Assembly: GCA_021820465.1 (NCBI GenBank)
Contig: JAKADP010000002.1
Span: 48,456 to 112,455, forward strand
Source: Bacillota bacterium
GTDB taxonomy: Bacteria > Bacillota > Sulfobacillia > Sulfobacillales > JAIMBI01
Direction of reading: 5' to 3'
Length of the DNA stretch: 64,000 bases
In this document: piece by piece, positions 52,535 through 60,926 of the stretch
Position numbering within the stretch: position 1 is the first letter of the stretch
Layout of the letters: each line of letters opens with the position of its first letter
The notes under the pieces: generated by a model
What the model was told of the DNA's origin: nothing
The model's input: only the letters and a program-made list of their open reading frames with translations
Database searches by the model: none
Made by a program: the position numbers and the translations under genes

Positions 52535-53562
52535 TGGATGTGGGAGAGGGAGCGGGCGCCGCCGATCGTGTCCAGATCGCTGCCGACGGCACTTCGGCGT
52601 GGCCCGGCGTGAACTGGGCAGCCCCCCCAGCGCGGGGCTCTGTGGTGGTGGTCATCCCGGCGCACAACGAGGAGCGCTTCATCGGGAGCGTGGTGCTGGC
52701 GAGTCGGCATTATGCCGACGTCGTGGTGGTCGTGGACGACGGGTCGACGGATGGGACCGCACGGCTGGCGGAGGACGCCGGTGCGGTGGTGGTGCGGCAG
52801 GGCGAGCAGAGCGGCAAGGCCCGCGCTCTCACCGTGGGGTTCCAGGAGGCGCACCGCCGAGCCGCGGATGTGGTGGTGATGCTGGACGGCGATGCGCAGC
52901 ACGACCCGGAGGATATCCCGCGTCTGGCAGCGCCGATCCTGTCCGGGGAGGCCGAGGTGGTTATTGGATCGCGCTTTCTGGATAGGACCAGTGAGGCGCC
53001 AGGGTGGCGCCGCGCCGGGCAGCGCGCGCTCACGGTCGCCACCAACGCGGCCAGCGGGATCGCCGTCACCGATTCGCAGTCGGGCTACCGCGCGCTGGCG
53101 GGGCGGCTGGCGGCCAACATGCGGCTCACCAGCCGGGGGCTGGGCGCCGAGTCCGAAATGCAGTGGTGGCTGGCGCAGGTGGCTCCAGACGCCCGGGTGG
53201 TGGAAGTGGCCATCACGGTGCGGTATCGCGATGCGATGAAGAGAAATCCGGTGCGGCATGGCCTCCTCGTGGTGGACACGCTGCTGCGGATAGTGGAGCG
53301 GCGCCATCCGCTGCTGCTGCTCACGCTGCCAGGAGTGCTGGTGGGCTTTCTGGGCACCTGGATGGGGATGGGGCTCCTGCACGCGACTCTCGCGGGGCGC
53401 GGCGCGTCGCCGATTTATGCTGCAGCAGCGTTTCTGCTGTTCATGGCGGGCCTGATGCTGGCCATCACGGGTGCGCTGATGCACCGCCTAGAGGACTTTC
53501 AAACGGCTATCCGCGAGCTTGTCACGCGCGCGGCGGCCCCCAGGTCCGGAGAGCCGACGTGA
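52531..53562 (+). CDS. GT2-family glycosyltransferase (DPM1/DPG synthase-like) with C-terminal membrane spans
   Basis: A 343-residue GT-A glycosyltransferase: VVVIPAHNEERFIG at the start, VVDDGSTDGTARLAED, and the metal motif VVMLDGDAQHDPEDI, as in dolichyl/polyprenyl-phosphate sugar synthases. Two hydrophobic segments (about 265-285 and 295-320) anchor it. It probably makes a polyprenyl-phosphate sugar donor used by the GT-C-like protein in this locus. GTG 52531 or ATG 52534 overlaps the gmhB stop. The first 35 residues are unusual for the family. Confidence 0.82.
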   Translation: MMDVGEGAGAADRVQIAADGTSAWPGVNWAAPPARGSVVVVIPAHNEERFIGSVVLASRHYADVVVVVDDGSTDGTARLAEDAGAVVVRQGEQSGKARALTVGFQEAHRRAADVVVMLDGDAQHDPEDIPRLAAPILSGEAEVVIGSRFLDRTSEAPGWRRAGQRALTVATNAASGIAVTDSQSGYRALAGRLAANMRLTSRGLGAESEMQWWLAQVAPDARVVEVAITVRYRDAMKRNPVRHGLLVVDTLLRIVERRHPLLLLTLPGVLVGFLGTWMGMGLLHATLAGRGASPIYAAAAFLLFMAGLMLAITGALMHRLEDFQTAIRELVTRAAAPRSGEPT

Positions 53563-54578
53563 CGCCGCCCACCGTGAGCGTGGTGATTGTCGTCTATCGT
53601 CAGCGGCGCGATTTGGAGCGTCTCTTGCCCACGCTGGCCCACGCGACGGACGACCCGCTGGAGGTTTTGGTGATTGACAACGGCGTGCCCAGAGAACCCG
53701 GCGACGACACCCAGGCCTGGCTGGCCGCGACCCACCCCGCAGTGCGCCTCCTCGCGCTGGATGCGAACGTGGGCTACGGCGCCGCCAATAATGTCGGCGT
53801 GCTGGAAGCCCGCGGCGAGTTCGTCCTGGTGCTGAACCCCGACACGGAGGTAGAGCCCGGCGCCATCGACCAGCTGCGGGCGGCGCTCCAGCCCGGATGG
53901 TTCGCCAACCCGTGCCTGCTGCTGCCCGACGGCCGCGTCAACGCCGTGGGTCTGGCCGTCAGCCTCGGAGGCATTGCCACCTGCGACGGCCTGTACGGGC
54001 CCGTCCCCCCGGACAGCACCCCGCGGGCGGTCGCGGCCCTGTCGGGTGCCGCCATCTTTGGGCGGCGTCAAGATTGGCTGAAGGTGGGGGGGTTCGTGCC
54101 GGAGTACTTCCTGTACGGGGAAGACGTGGAGTGGTCCCTCCGGGCGCGCGCGCGCGGGTTTTCTCTGTTCTGTGTGCCCCAAGCCCGGGTGGTGCATCAC
54201 TACCGCGCCACGATGCCGCCGCAGAAGTGGTTTTATCTGGCGCGCAATCGGCGGCTGACATTTCATCTGGCACTGGAACGGCACACCCAGCGCCGCCTGC
54301 GGGCCGTGTGGACCGTGACGAGCATGGCGCTGTGGCTGTATGCGGTCGGGCGCGGCCCCCGCTATGTGTGGGCCGACCTCGCGGCCATGCTGTGGGTTTG
54401 GCGCCGCCGGCGCTGGGTGGCGCGCCTCGCGGCGCGCCTCGCAGCGCGCCGGGAGGTCCCCGACCGCGACGTGATCCCACTGTGGGGGCAGGGCGGCTCG
54501 CCAATCCCGCCGGGCGTCGGGTGGGGCGGGCGGCTCTATGATGGCCTCGTGCGGCGACTGGCCGCCGGCGCGTCGTGA
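53559..54578 (+). CDS. GT2-family glycosyltransferase (rhamnosyltransferase-like)
   Basis: A 339-residue GT2 enzyme: VSVVIVVYRQRRDLERLL, NVGYGAANNVGVLEARGEFVL, metal motif VLNPDTEVEP, and acceptor region VGGFVPEYFLYGEDVEWSLRAR, typical of WbbL/rhamnosyltransferase-like enzymes. A hydrophobic C-terminal stretch and a repeated arginine/alanine-rich segment (RLAARLAARR) follow. The GTG start overlaps the upstream stop and the end overlaps the next gene, each by 4 bases. Confidence 0.82.
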   Translation: MTPPTVSVVIVVYRQRRDLERLLPTLAHATDDPLEVLVIDNGVPREPGDDTQAWLAATHPAVRLLALDANVGYGAANNVGVLEARGEFVLVLNPDTEVEPGAIDQLRAALQPGWFANPCLLLPDGRVNAVGLAVSLGGIATCDGLYGPVPPDSTPRAVAALSGAAIFGRRQDWLKVGGFVPEYFLYGEDVEWSLRARARGFSLFCVPQARVVHHYRATMPPQKWFYLARNRRLTFHLALERHTQRRLRAVWTVTSMALWLYAVGRGPRYVWADLAAMLWVWRRRRWVARLAARLAARREVPDRDVIPLWGQGGSPIPPGVGWGGRLYDGLVRRLAAGAS

Positions 54579-55729
54579 ACATTGGGGTGGTGACCGCCAC
54601 CTTTCCGCCGTATCGCGGCGGCACCGGGCACGTGGCGTTCCACAACGCTCGGGTCTTGGCGGAGCGGGGCCACCAGGTAACCGTGTGGACGCGGGCCATG
54701 GCCGGGGAGGCGGATGGGCCGGGCGCCAGGGAGGAACTGCCATTCCGCGTCCAGCGGCTTCCGCCCATCGCGGCCGTGGGCAACGCGGCGTGGCTGCCGC
54801 GGCTGGCGGCGCGGCTGGCAGGCCATGAGGTGGTGCACGTCCACTATCCCGATTTGGTCGGCGCCGTGGCCGCAGGCCGGGCGACCGCGCACGGTCGCAG
54901 CCGCCTCGTGCTGACGCTGCACAACCGGCTGGTGGATGGGAGCCCGACGGCCGCCGCCTGGGGCAAGGCGGGCGTGTTTTGGGGGTACGAGGCGTGCGTG
55001 ACGCCGTGGCTCTTCCGCCGGGCCGATGCCCTGGTCGTGATGTCGGCCGACCACTTCCGCACGTGGGGCCGGCCCCACCCGTCCGTGCATGTGATTCCGC
55101 ATGGCGTCGATGCCGCCTTGTTTCGCCCCCAGCCTCAGCGCCAGGTCCGTCAGCGGCTGGGATTGCCGGCTCACGCGGTCGTGCTGCTGTTCGTGGGGGC
55201 GCTCGATGCGGCACACCGGTTCAAGAATGTGCCCTTGCTGCTGGCGGCGCTGCCGCACGTCGACCCAACGGTGCGGCTGGTGGTCGCGGGGGATGGCAAT
55301 CGGCGGGCGGCGCTCGAGGGCGAGGCCGCTCGCCTGGGCGTCCGCCGGCAGGTGTGGTTTGTCGGGGAGGTGGCGCCAAGTGGGCTGCCGGCCTGGTACG
55401 CCGCCGCCGACGCCACCGTGTTGCCGTCCGTGTCGACGGAGTCCTTTGGGCTCGTGCTGTTGGAGTCGCTGGCCACCGAGACGCCGGTGGTCGCGACCGC
55501 GCTTCCGGGCGTGCGGACGGTTGTGCGCATGGGCCAGGACGGCCTCCTGGTGGAGCCGGGCCGCCTCGATGCCCTGGTCCGCGCACTGCGGATGCTTGTT
55601 CGACGGCCGGCGTGGCGCCGGGCACTGGGCCGGCAGGGGCGGCGGCGCGTCGCGGCGCAGTACTCCTGGGATCGGGCGGGGGGCCAGCTCGAGGATGTGT
55701 TTTCACAGCTGGGGGTGGGCCATGAATGA
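54575..55729 (+). CDS. GT4-family glycosyltransferase
   Basis: A 384-residue GT-B enzyme: VVTATFPPYRGGTGHVAFHNA (Gly-rich acceptor loop), ADALVVMSADHFRTWG, VIPHGVDAALFRP, LLFVGALDAAHRFKNVPLLL, and the donor motif VLPSVSTESFGLVLLESLA, with E-x7-E spacing typical of GT4. It transfers a nucleotide-sugar residue to the growing glycan; donor unknown. The GTG start overlaps the previous stop. Confidence 0.87.
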   Translation: MNIGVVTATFPPYRGGTGHVAFHNARVLAERGHQVTVWTRAMAGEADGPGAREELPFRVQRLPPIAAVGNAAWLPRLAARLAGHEVVHVHYPDLVGAVAAGRATAHGRSRLVLTLHNRLVDGSPTAAAWGKAGVFWGYEACVTPWLFRRADALVVMSADHFRTWGRPHPSVHVIPHGVDAALFRPQPQRQVRQRLGLPAHAVVLLFVGALDAAHRFKNVPLLLAALPHVDPTVRLVVAGDGNRRAALEGEAARLGVRRQVWFVGEVAPSGLPAWYAAADATVLPSVSTESFGLVLLESLATETPVVATALPGVRTVVRMGQDGLLVEPGRLDALVRALRMLVRRPAWRRALGRQGRRRVAAQYSWDRAGGQLEDVFSQLGVGHE

Positions 55730-56252
55730 GGTGGCGCTGTCGCTGGTGGTGCAGCCCCAGGGGCTCCCGGGCCAGGAGGGCGGCCATGGATGGGCGTGGC
55801 GCATGGCGCTGGATGCGCTGTTCATGGACGTGCAGACCGCTGGCGTGGGCCGGCTGGAGTGCGTATTGGGGTCGCCCGGCGCCGCGGACGGGGTCCGAGA
55901 GCGCGCCGCGCTCAGCCGGGCCCAGGGCCGGAGGGTGGCAATGGCGTGGCTCGGCGTACCGCCTGGCACGGGCCGCTGGACCGGGGTGGACCGTGTGTAT
56001 CTTCTCCAGTATCGCCGGCACTTTTGGGCGCGGCGGCCTCCCCACGACACCGCTTGGCATCTGGAGTGGGAGCGTGCAATTTATCGGCCCGCCGCGCGGG
56101 TGCTGGGGGTGGGCATGTGGCTGACAGGTCGGATGGGCGCGGCGCTGTGGCACGACCGCTGCTTTCGCAGCCTGCCGCGGCACTTCGCCGCGGTGGGCGG
56201 GCCGGCGCACTACCGGGTGCAGGTGTGGGCCCCGGACGAGGTGGACGGGTGA
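55722..56252 (+). CDS. Hypothetical protein in glycan locus
   Basis: A 176-residue protein I do not recognise. It has no signal peptide; a weakly hydrophobic stretch lies around LGVGMWLTGRMGAALW. It overlaps its neighbours by 8 and 4 bases, so it belongs to the same coupled operon. The Trp/Arg/His-rich middle (YLLQYRRHFWARRPPHDTAW) may suggest contact with nucleotides or sugars, but that is speculation. It could be a small or truncated transferase-associated protein. Confidence 0.6.
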   Translation: MNEVALSLVVQPQGLPGQEGGHGWAWRMALDALFMDVQTAGVGRLECVLGSPGAADGVRERAALSRAQGRRVAMAWLGVPPGTGRWTGVDRVYLLQYRRHFWARRPPHDTAWHLEWERAIYRPAARVLGVGMWLTGRMGAALWHDRCFRSLPRHFAAVGGPAHYRVQVWAPDEVDG

Positions 56253-57496
56253 GCACGATGGGGCAGGTGGTGGCCAACCTGGACGCGTGGCTCGGCACGA
56301 TGCGCCAGGCGGGTGGATACGGGGGACCCGTCCCGCACTGGTGGGAGTCATGCTTTCGCTATGGAGGGCCCGGCATGGATTGGCGCTACGAAGGCCTCTT
56401 GGCGGGTTACGCGGTGCTGTACCGCCGCACCGGCGCGGCCCATTGGCAGCGCCGCCTCGCCCAGGCGGCGGAAGACGTGCTGGCCGCCCAGCGGTCCGAC
56501 GGATCGCTGGCGGCGTCCCGGTTCGAGAACAACCCGGGCAGTCTGGGGACGCCGCACGAGGCAGCCGCAGCGGCCGGGCTGCTGGCGGCCCACCGGGTGT
56601 GGCCCCACCCTGCGTGGGCGGCCGCCGCCGGCCGCATCTTGGACAACCAGATCGTCCACCTGTGGGATCCCGTCACCCAGGGGTTCAATGACCGGCCGCA
56701 CCAGGTTGGCCGGGTGCCCAACAAGCTGGCGACGCTGGCGGAGGCATGCCTCCTGTACGCGGCCGCGACGGGGGAATCGCGATATCTCGCCTATGGGGCC
56801 GCCGCCCTCGCCGATGTACTGCGCCTGCAGGTGACGGCGCTGGGCCGTCCGGAGAGCGGGGCCGTGCACCAGCAGGCCGCGCGCTGGGGAGGCGACGGGC
56901 GCTTCTTTCCCTTTTACAATGCCCGCATTGTGCCGGGACTGCTGCTGGCGGCCGAGATGCTGGGCGGCGACGACTACCGGACAGCGGCCGAGCGGATTGG
57001 CGACTTCCTCACCCGTGTGCAGAATCCGGACGGGAGCTATCCGCAGGTGGTGTACGCGGGCGGTGCGCGGGCCGAGGGCCCCCGCTGGGTCGCGGGGTCC
57101 GCAGACATCTTGCGGGCCCAGACGCTTTTGGGGCGGACGGTGCCCGCCGCGGTTCAGCACCGTCTGCTGGCGGGTCAGCTCCCGACTGGCGGCTTTCGGA
57201 CGGCCGAGAGATTCCGCGGGGACGGGGCGGTGGACTTCCGGGATGTCACGCCTGCGGTGGGGTGGAACGACAAAGTCCTGAGGTGGCTGGCCGATAGCGG
57301 AGGGATGCCCTCGACGCCTCCGCCCCCCACGGTGCGGCCGGCCACCGAGCTGGTGGCCGTGGGCGGCCGCCCGGCTATTTGGCGGGAGACGCCGGAGGCC
57401 ATCACGATGGTCAGCGGGGCCGACCGAGCACTTTGGTACCGGTGGAACAAGCGGGAGCCCTGGGCCAGTGGGGTGTGGGAGGTGCTGGCGGGATGA
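56249..57496 (+). CDS. Alpha/alpha-barrel-like protein (possible glycoside hydrolase or lyase fold)
   Basis: A 415-residue soluble protein with repeated helix pairs: WRYEGLLAGYAVLYRRTGAAHW, LATLAEACLLYAAATGESRYL, ARIVPGLLLAAEMLGGDDY, YRTAAERIGDFLTRVQNPDGSY. This resembles (alpha/alpha)6-barrel enzymes such as unsaturated glycuronyl hydrolases or prenyltransferase-like proteins. I cannot identify catalytic residues. It lacks a signal peptide, so it probably acts in the cytoplasm. GTGA/ATGA overlaps on both sides tie it to the glycosyltransferases. Confidence 0.6.
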   Translation: MSTMGQVVANLDAWLGTMRQAGGYGGPVPHWWESCFRYGGPGMDWRYEGLLAGYAVLYRRTGAAHWQRRLAQAAEDVLAAQRSDGSLAASRFENNPGSLGTPHEAAAAAGLLAAHRVWPHPAWAAAAGRILDNQIVHLWDPVTQGFNDRPHQVGRVPNKLATLAEACLLYAAATGESRYLAYGAAALADVLRLQVTALGRPESGAVHQQAARWGGDGRFFPFYNARIVPGLLLAAEMLGGDDYRTAAERIGDFLTRVQNPDGSYPQVVYAGGARAEGPRWVAGSADILRAQTLLGRTVPAAVQHRLLAGQLPTGGFRTAERFRGDGAVDFRDVTPAVGWNDKVLRWLADSGGMPSTPPPPTVRPATELVAVGGRPAIWRETPEAITMVSGADRALWYRWNKREPWASGVWEVLAG

Positions 57497-58473
57497 CCGG
57501 TCGAGACACGGCGTCACGGGTGACGTGGCTGGTGGCGGGGTGGAACGTGGCCTCCGACCTGGAGGCATTTCTGGCGGCATACCAATGCCTGACGGATACC
57601 GCGGATGAACTGGTGCTGGCCATTGGGGGGGCGGACGGGAGCCTGGAGCAGGCCCGGGCCTTTCAAAGGACCCATCCGGAGGTCGTGCTCAAGTTGGAGG
57701 AGCAAGTGGCCGGGATGGGCAAGCAGGGAGCGCTGCGCGCGGCCTGGCCGCTGGTTACCGGCGACATCGTCTACCTGACCGACATGGATTGCCGGCCCAC
57801 CAACGACGCGGTCCGCCCCCTGCTGGCGTGCCTCCAGCGCGGGTGCGACGCGGCAACGGGGTCCGTCCGCCCGCTGAAGGATCAGGAGGACCGGCCGCTA
57901 GTTCGCGCCCAGTGGGCCGTCCTGCGCGCCGGGGACCGCCGGGGCGGCGGTCCCAGCCGTGGGCTGAGTGGCGCCAACACGGCCATCCGCCGGGCCATGC
58001 TGGAGAAAGTAGGGGAATTTTCCTGGCCAGCCCCTACGGGCACGGACTATACGCTGGCCAAGCGCGTGCTGGCGCAGGGAGGATCGATCTGGCGGGAGCC
58101 GGCCAGCGAAATGCCCACGCGCTTTCCGGATCGGCCGGGCGGCTATGTGCAGAAGCAGGCCCGATGGCTGGGAACGGTGGTGCGCATGGGGTGCCGCTAT
58201 AGCGCCTGGGATGACGTGCGGGCGGTGGGCCGAACGCTGGCTATCCCATGGGTCGTGCTGGGGGCGCTGGCGGCGGGCGCGTGGTGGTGGCCCGGGGTCT
58301 GGAGTGTCGCGCTCATTCTGCTGGGGGAGGCGTGCCGGCGGCGCCAGCACTACGTGAGATGGGCGGGCCTGCCCGTGGGGGCGGCACCGACCTTGTCGGC
58401 CGTCCTGGTGGATTGGCTGGCGGCGCTCGAAGCGGTCCGGCAGCTCGTGGTGAGGCGGCCGCGGTGGACCTAA
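57493..58473 (+). CDS. GT2-family glycosyltransferase, membrane-associated
   Basis: A 326-residue GT2-like enzyme: VTWLVAGWNVASDLEAFLAAYQ, MGKQGALRAAWPLVTGDIVYLTDMDCRP (metal motif DMD), the acceptor region RGLSGANTAIRRAMLEKVGEF, then TDYTLAKRVLAQG. The C-terminal quarter has two hydrophobic segments (WVVLGALAAGAWWWPGVWSVALILL and LVDWLAALEAV area). Substrate unknown. ATG 57493 overlaps the upstream stop. Confidence 0.78.
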   Translation: MTGRDTASRVTWLVAGWNVASDLEAFLAAYQCLTDTADELVLAIGGADGSLEQARAFQRTHPEVVLKLEEQVAGMGKQGALRAAWPLVTGDIVYLTDMDCRPTNDAVRPLLACLQRGCDAATGSVRPLKDQEDRPLVRAQWAVLRAGDRRGGGPSRGLSGANTAIRRAMLEKVGEFSWPAPTGTDYTLAKRVLAQGGSIWREPASEMPTRFPDRPGGYVQKQARWLGTVVRMGCRYSAWDDVRAVGRTLAIPWVVLGALAAGAWWWPGVWSVALILLGEACRRRQHYVRWAGLPVGAAPTLSAVLVDWLAALEAVRQLVVRRPRWT

Positions 58474-60926
58474 GCGCCTGGCGGAGAGGGGGCCTCGCGG
58501 GGGCGCTGTGCGTCGGGGCGTGGATCTGTCTTCCTGGCGGCGCGCGGGCGGCGGCGCCTCCCGTCCACCCGGTCGTGGACACCCGGTTTGTATCGCTGAC
58601 GGGCGCCACGTGGCCGGAGTTGGCCTCTGGCGCGGCTGGGCAGGCGGTCATCGAGTACTACTTGCCGTCTCGGGGCCCCAGCCGCCCGAGCCTGGTGGTG
58701 TGGCTCAGCAACGACGGGCGCGCCAGCCTCGCGCGGGTGTACGAGGCTCCGCCGGGGCGAACCTGGGTGCCCATCAGCGGGAGCCAGCCGCTCGCGCCCC
58801 AGCTGTTGCGGTTCAAGCCCATCATGGTGGTGGCGGCCCCGCACGGCTGGTGGTCCCGCGGCGGCTTGCCGGACTACAATGTCACGGTGGACGTGTTTGG
58901 ACCCGTCTACACGATGTGGGGCGGTGCTCCCGGGGCGGGGTCGTATCTGTCTGGGATTCGGCGAGGGCCGCTGGCGTTTGTGGTATATCTGCACGGCAGC
59001 GCCCCCGGCATCCCAGCCTGGGATGACAGGCGGCTCATTGTACCGCTGGCCGGCGGCCACATCCGTGCCAGCTATGCCGAGCCCGAGTGCACCACCGTGC
59101 GCACCTGGGTGCCGGGGCCGAGTCCGCTTTGGCCCTACGTGGCCTACGGCGGGCACTTTCTGCAAGGCATCGGGACGGAAACGCCCCCGATCGTGGTGAA
59201 CTGGGCGGCGGGCACCGTGGCGAAGTTCAGCGAAGTGGTCAGTCTCCGCAATCAGGGGTGTAGCTACGGGTTCTACTCCCCGACTCCGGTCGTGCCGGGG
59301 CATCTGAACCATCCGTCCTTCGAGTCGCCTTGGGGGCTTTACACCCTAGGGCCCAAAGCCACCGGCCTGCCCAATCTCATCATCCGCGTCAACTGGCAGC
59401 CCACGCATACACTGGCCCAATTGGGGCTGCGCAAGCCAACGCCCTTGGCCTTGGCCGCCTTGGGACGGTCGAGCGAGACCGTGCGGTACTCCTGGGCCGA
59501 CCACCCGGGCAACCAGGAGTTCAACTACAAGGTCGACCTGCTGGGATTTCAAACCATCACCGCTCATACGCGCATTATGGGAGGGCGGGAAACCATCGTG
59601 GCGCCCGGCTATGCTGCCCTTCCCGCCGGCATCATCGCAGAGCGCTGGCCGGTCACGACGTTCATCGACCAAAATGCCAAGCCCTATCTGACCAGCGAGG
59701 GATTGTATGCATGGCCTGCGGGGCAGGTGGGGCCCCTGTTCCTGTTTGGAGAGCAGGGGGCACCGGACCTCTCGGCCTACCACACCCTGCCCGCTGGGAC
59801 GCGGGGGGAGTATCGGATTGGGCTGGCCGCGCGCCCGTGGCTGTATGCCAGTCCCGTCGATGGGAAGCTCCACCTCCTGGGAGCCCAGGCGGGACTGTGG
59901 CAAATCGACGCCACGGCCAAACTGGTGGAGCGCCGGCTGGGAGATGGGCCGTATATCAATGACTGGCGTCTGTTCACCAAAGGCGCGGGCGGCTACCGCC
60001 CGGTATCTCGGCTGGATGCGCTGGACGGACGGGTGTGGCTCTACGCGGGGCCGCATGGCTTGGCCGTGCTGTTGGCCCCATTCACGGCGTCCGCGTTCCA
60101 GGTGCTGCCCCCCACCAATGCGGCCTCCTGGCAGCGGTTTGTCCACGAGGTGGCGCCGTATCAGCAGGGCAAGAACCCGCGCCACCTGGGTCGGTGGCTG
60201 CCCCGCCGCGCCGCCGCGGCCCTCACCGCCGCGTCAGGCCAGGTGAGTGCGGTCGTGCCGACGCCCGGCGGCTTTCAGGCGTTGGTCACCGTCGGACCGG
60301 GTGGGGCCCGCTCGCAGCTTCCGGGGGTCGCGGCCCACGTGGCCTCCGGACGCTATGCCCTGACCTACACCGCCAGCACGGAGCGATTCCGTCTGGTGCC
60401 GGCTCCCCTTGGGTCAACCCATCTCGCGATCCGCGGCACCTTGGCCCATGCCCATCCGGGCGAGCCGGACCCGCTGGGGCTTACCGTCTGGAATGCCGGC
60501 CCCAGTCCCTGGCGCGGCAGTGTCCGCATCCGTGTCGGGCGGCGGCAGACGATGCTGGCCGCGGCGATCCCGGCGGGGGGGACGTGGCGGGCGTCCACGG
60601 CGGTGGCGGTGTCGTCGTCTCACCTGCTGGTGGTTCGCGTGGCGGCGCACCGCCAGCGGGCGGTCATTCGAACCCCGGTCACGCCGACGCGGCGCCCGGG
60701 GCGGGCGCACCTGGCCGCGCTGTCGTTTGACAGCCCGCCGGCCACGGCGGCGTTCCTGACGGGGCTCTTCCTGCTGGCCGGCCTGTCCGCTGGCGTGTGG
60801 CGGGGACACGCGTCTCCCACCGCTGGCCCCGCCAAGCGGCCAGCCCGCCGGTCCTCAGGCACGACGGGCCCCCGGGCGCGGGGACGCCGTGTGGGCGCAC
60901 CCAAGGGAGGGTCGGATGAACGTTGA
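58464..60926 (+). CDS. Large exported protein with C-terminal membrane anchor
   Basis: An 820-residue protein of no family I recognise. A signal peptide (residues about 8-28, GLAGALCVGAWICLPGGARA) precedes a long polar, beta-rich part with tryptophan- and proline-rich segments. A candidate membrane anchor lies at about 757-776 (TAAFLTGLFLLAGLSAGVW), followed by a basic tail. Around residues 650-740 a segment resembles a bacterial Ig-like or CARDB-type strand domain (LTVWNAGPSPWRGSVRIRV). Being inside the glycan locus it may be a surface protein that carries or binds the glycan. The GTG start overlaps the previous stop by 10 bases. Confidence 0.65.
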   Translation: MDLSAWRRGGLAGALCVGAWICLPGGARAAAPPVHPVVDTRFVSLTGATWPELASGAAGQAVIEYYLPSRGPSRPSLVVWLSNDGRASLARVYEAPPGRTWVPISGSQPLAPQLLRFKPIMVVAAPHGWWSRGGLPDYNVTVDVFGPVYTMWGGAPGAGSYLSGIRRGPLAFVVYLHGSAPGIPAWDDRRLIVPLAGGHIRASYAEPECTTVRTWVPGPSPLWPYVAYGGHFLQGIGTETPPIVVNWAAGTVAKFSEVVSLRNQGCSYGFYSPTPVVPGHLNHPSFESPWGLYTLGPKATGLPNLIIRVNWQPTHTLAQLGLRKPTPLALAALGRSSETVRYSWADHPGNQEFNYKVDLLGFQTITAHTRIMGGRETIVAPGYAALPAGIIAERWPVTTFIDQNAKPYLTSEGLYAWPAGQVGPLFLFGEQGAPDLSAYHTLPAGTRGEYRIGLAARPWLYASPVDGKLHLLGAQAGLWQIDATAKLVERRLGDGPYINDWRLFTKGAGGYRPVSRLDALDGRVWLYAGPHGLAVLLAPFTASAFQVLPPTNAASWQRFVHEVAPYQQGKNPRHLGRWLPRRAAAALTAASGQVSAVVPTPGGFQALVTVGPGGARSQLPGVAAHVASGRYALTYTASTERFRLVPAPLGSTHLAIRGTLAHAHPGEPDPLGLTVWNAGPSPWRGSVRIRVGRRQTMLAAAIPAGGTWRASTAVAVSSSHLLVVRVAAHRQRAVIRTPVTPTRRPGRAHLAALSFDSPPATAAFLTGLFLLAGLSAGVWRGHASPTAGPAKRPARRSSGTTGPRARGRRVGAPKGGSDER

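Noticed and set aside
54421-54450. Short direct DNA repeat (GCGCGCCTCGC units)
   Set aside because: It lies inside the glycosyltransferase reading frame and simply encodes RLAA repeats; not a CRISPR or regulatory repeat.
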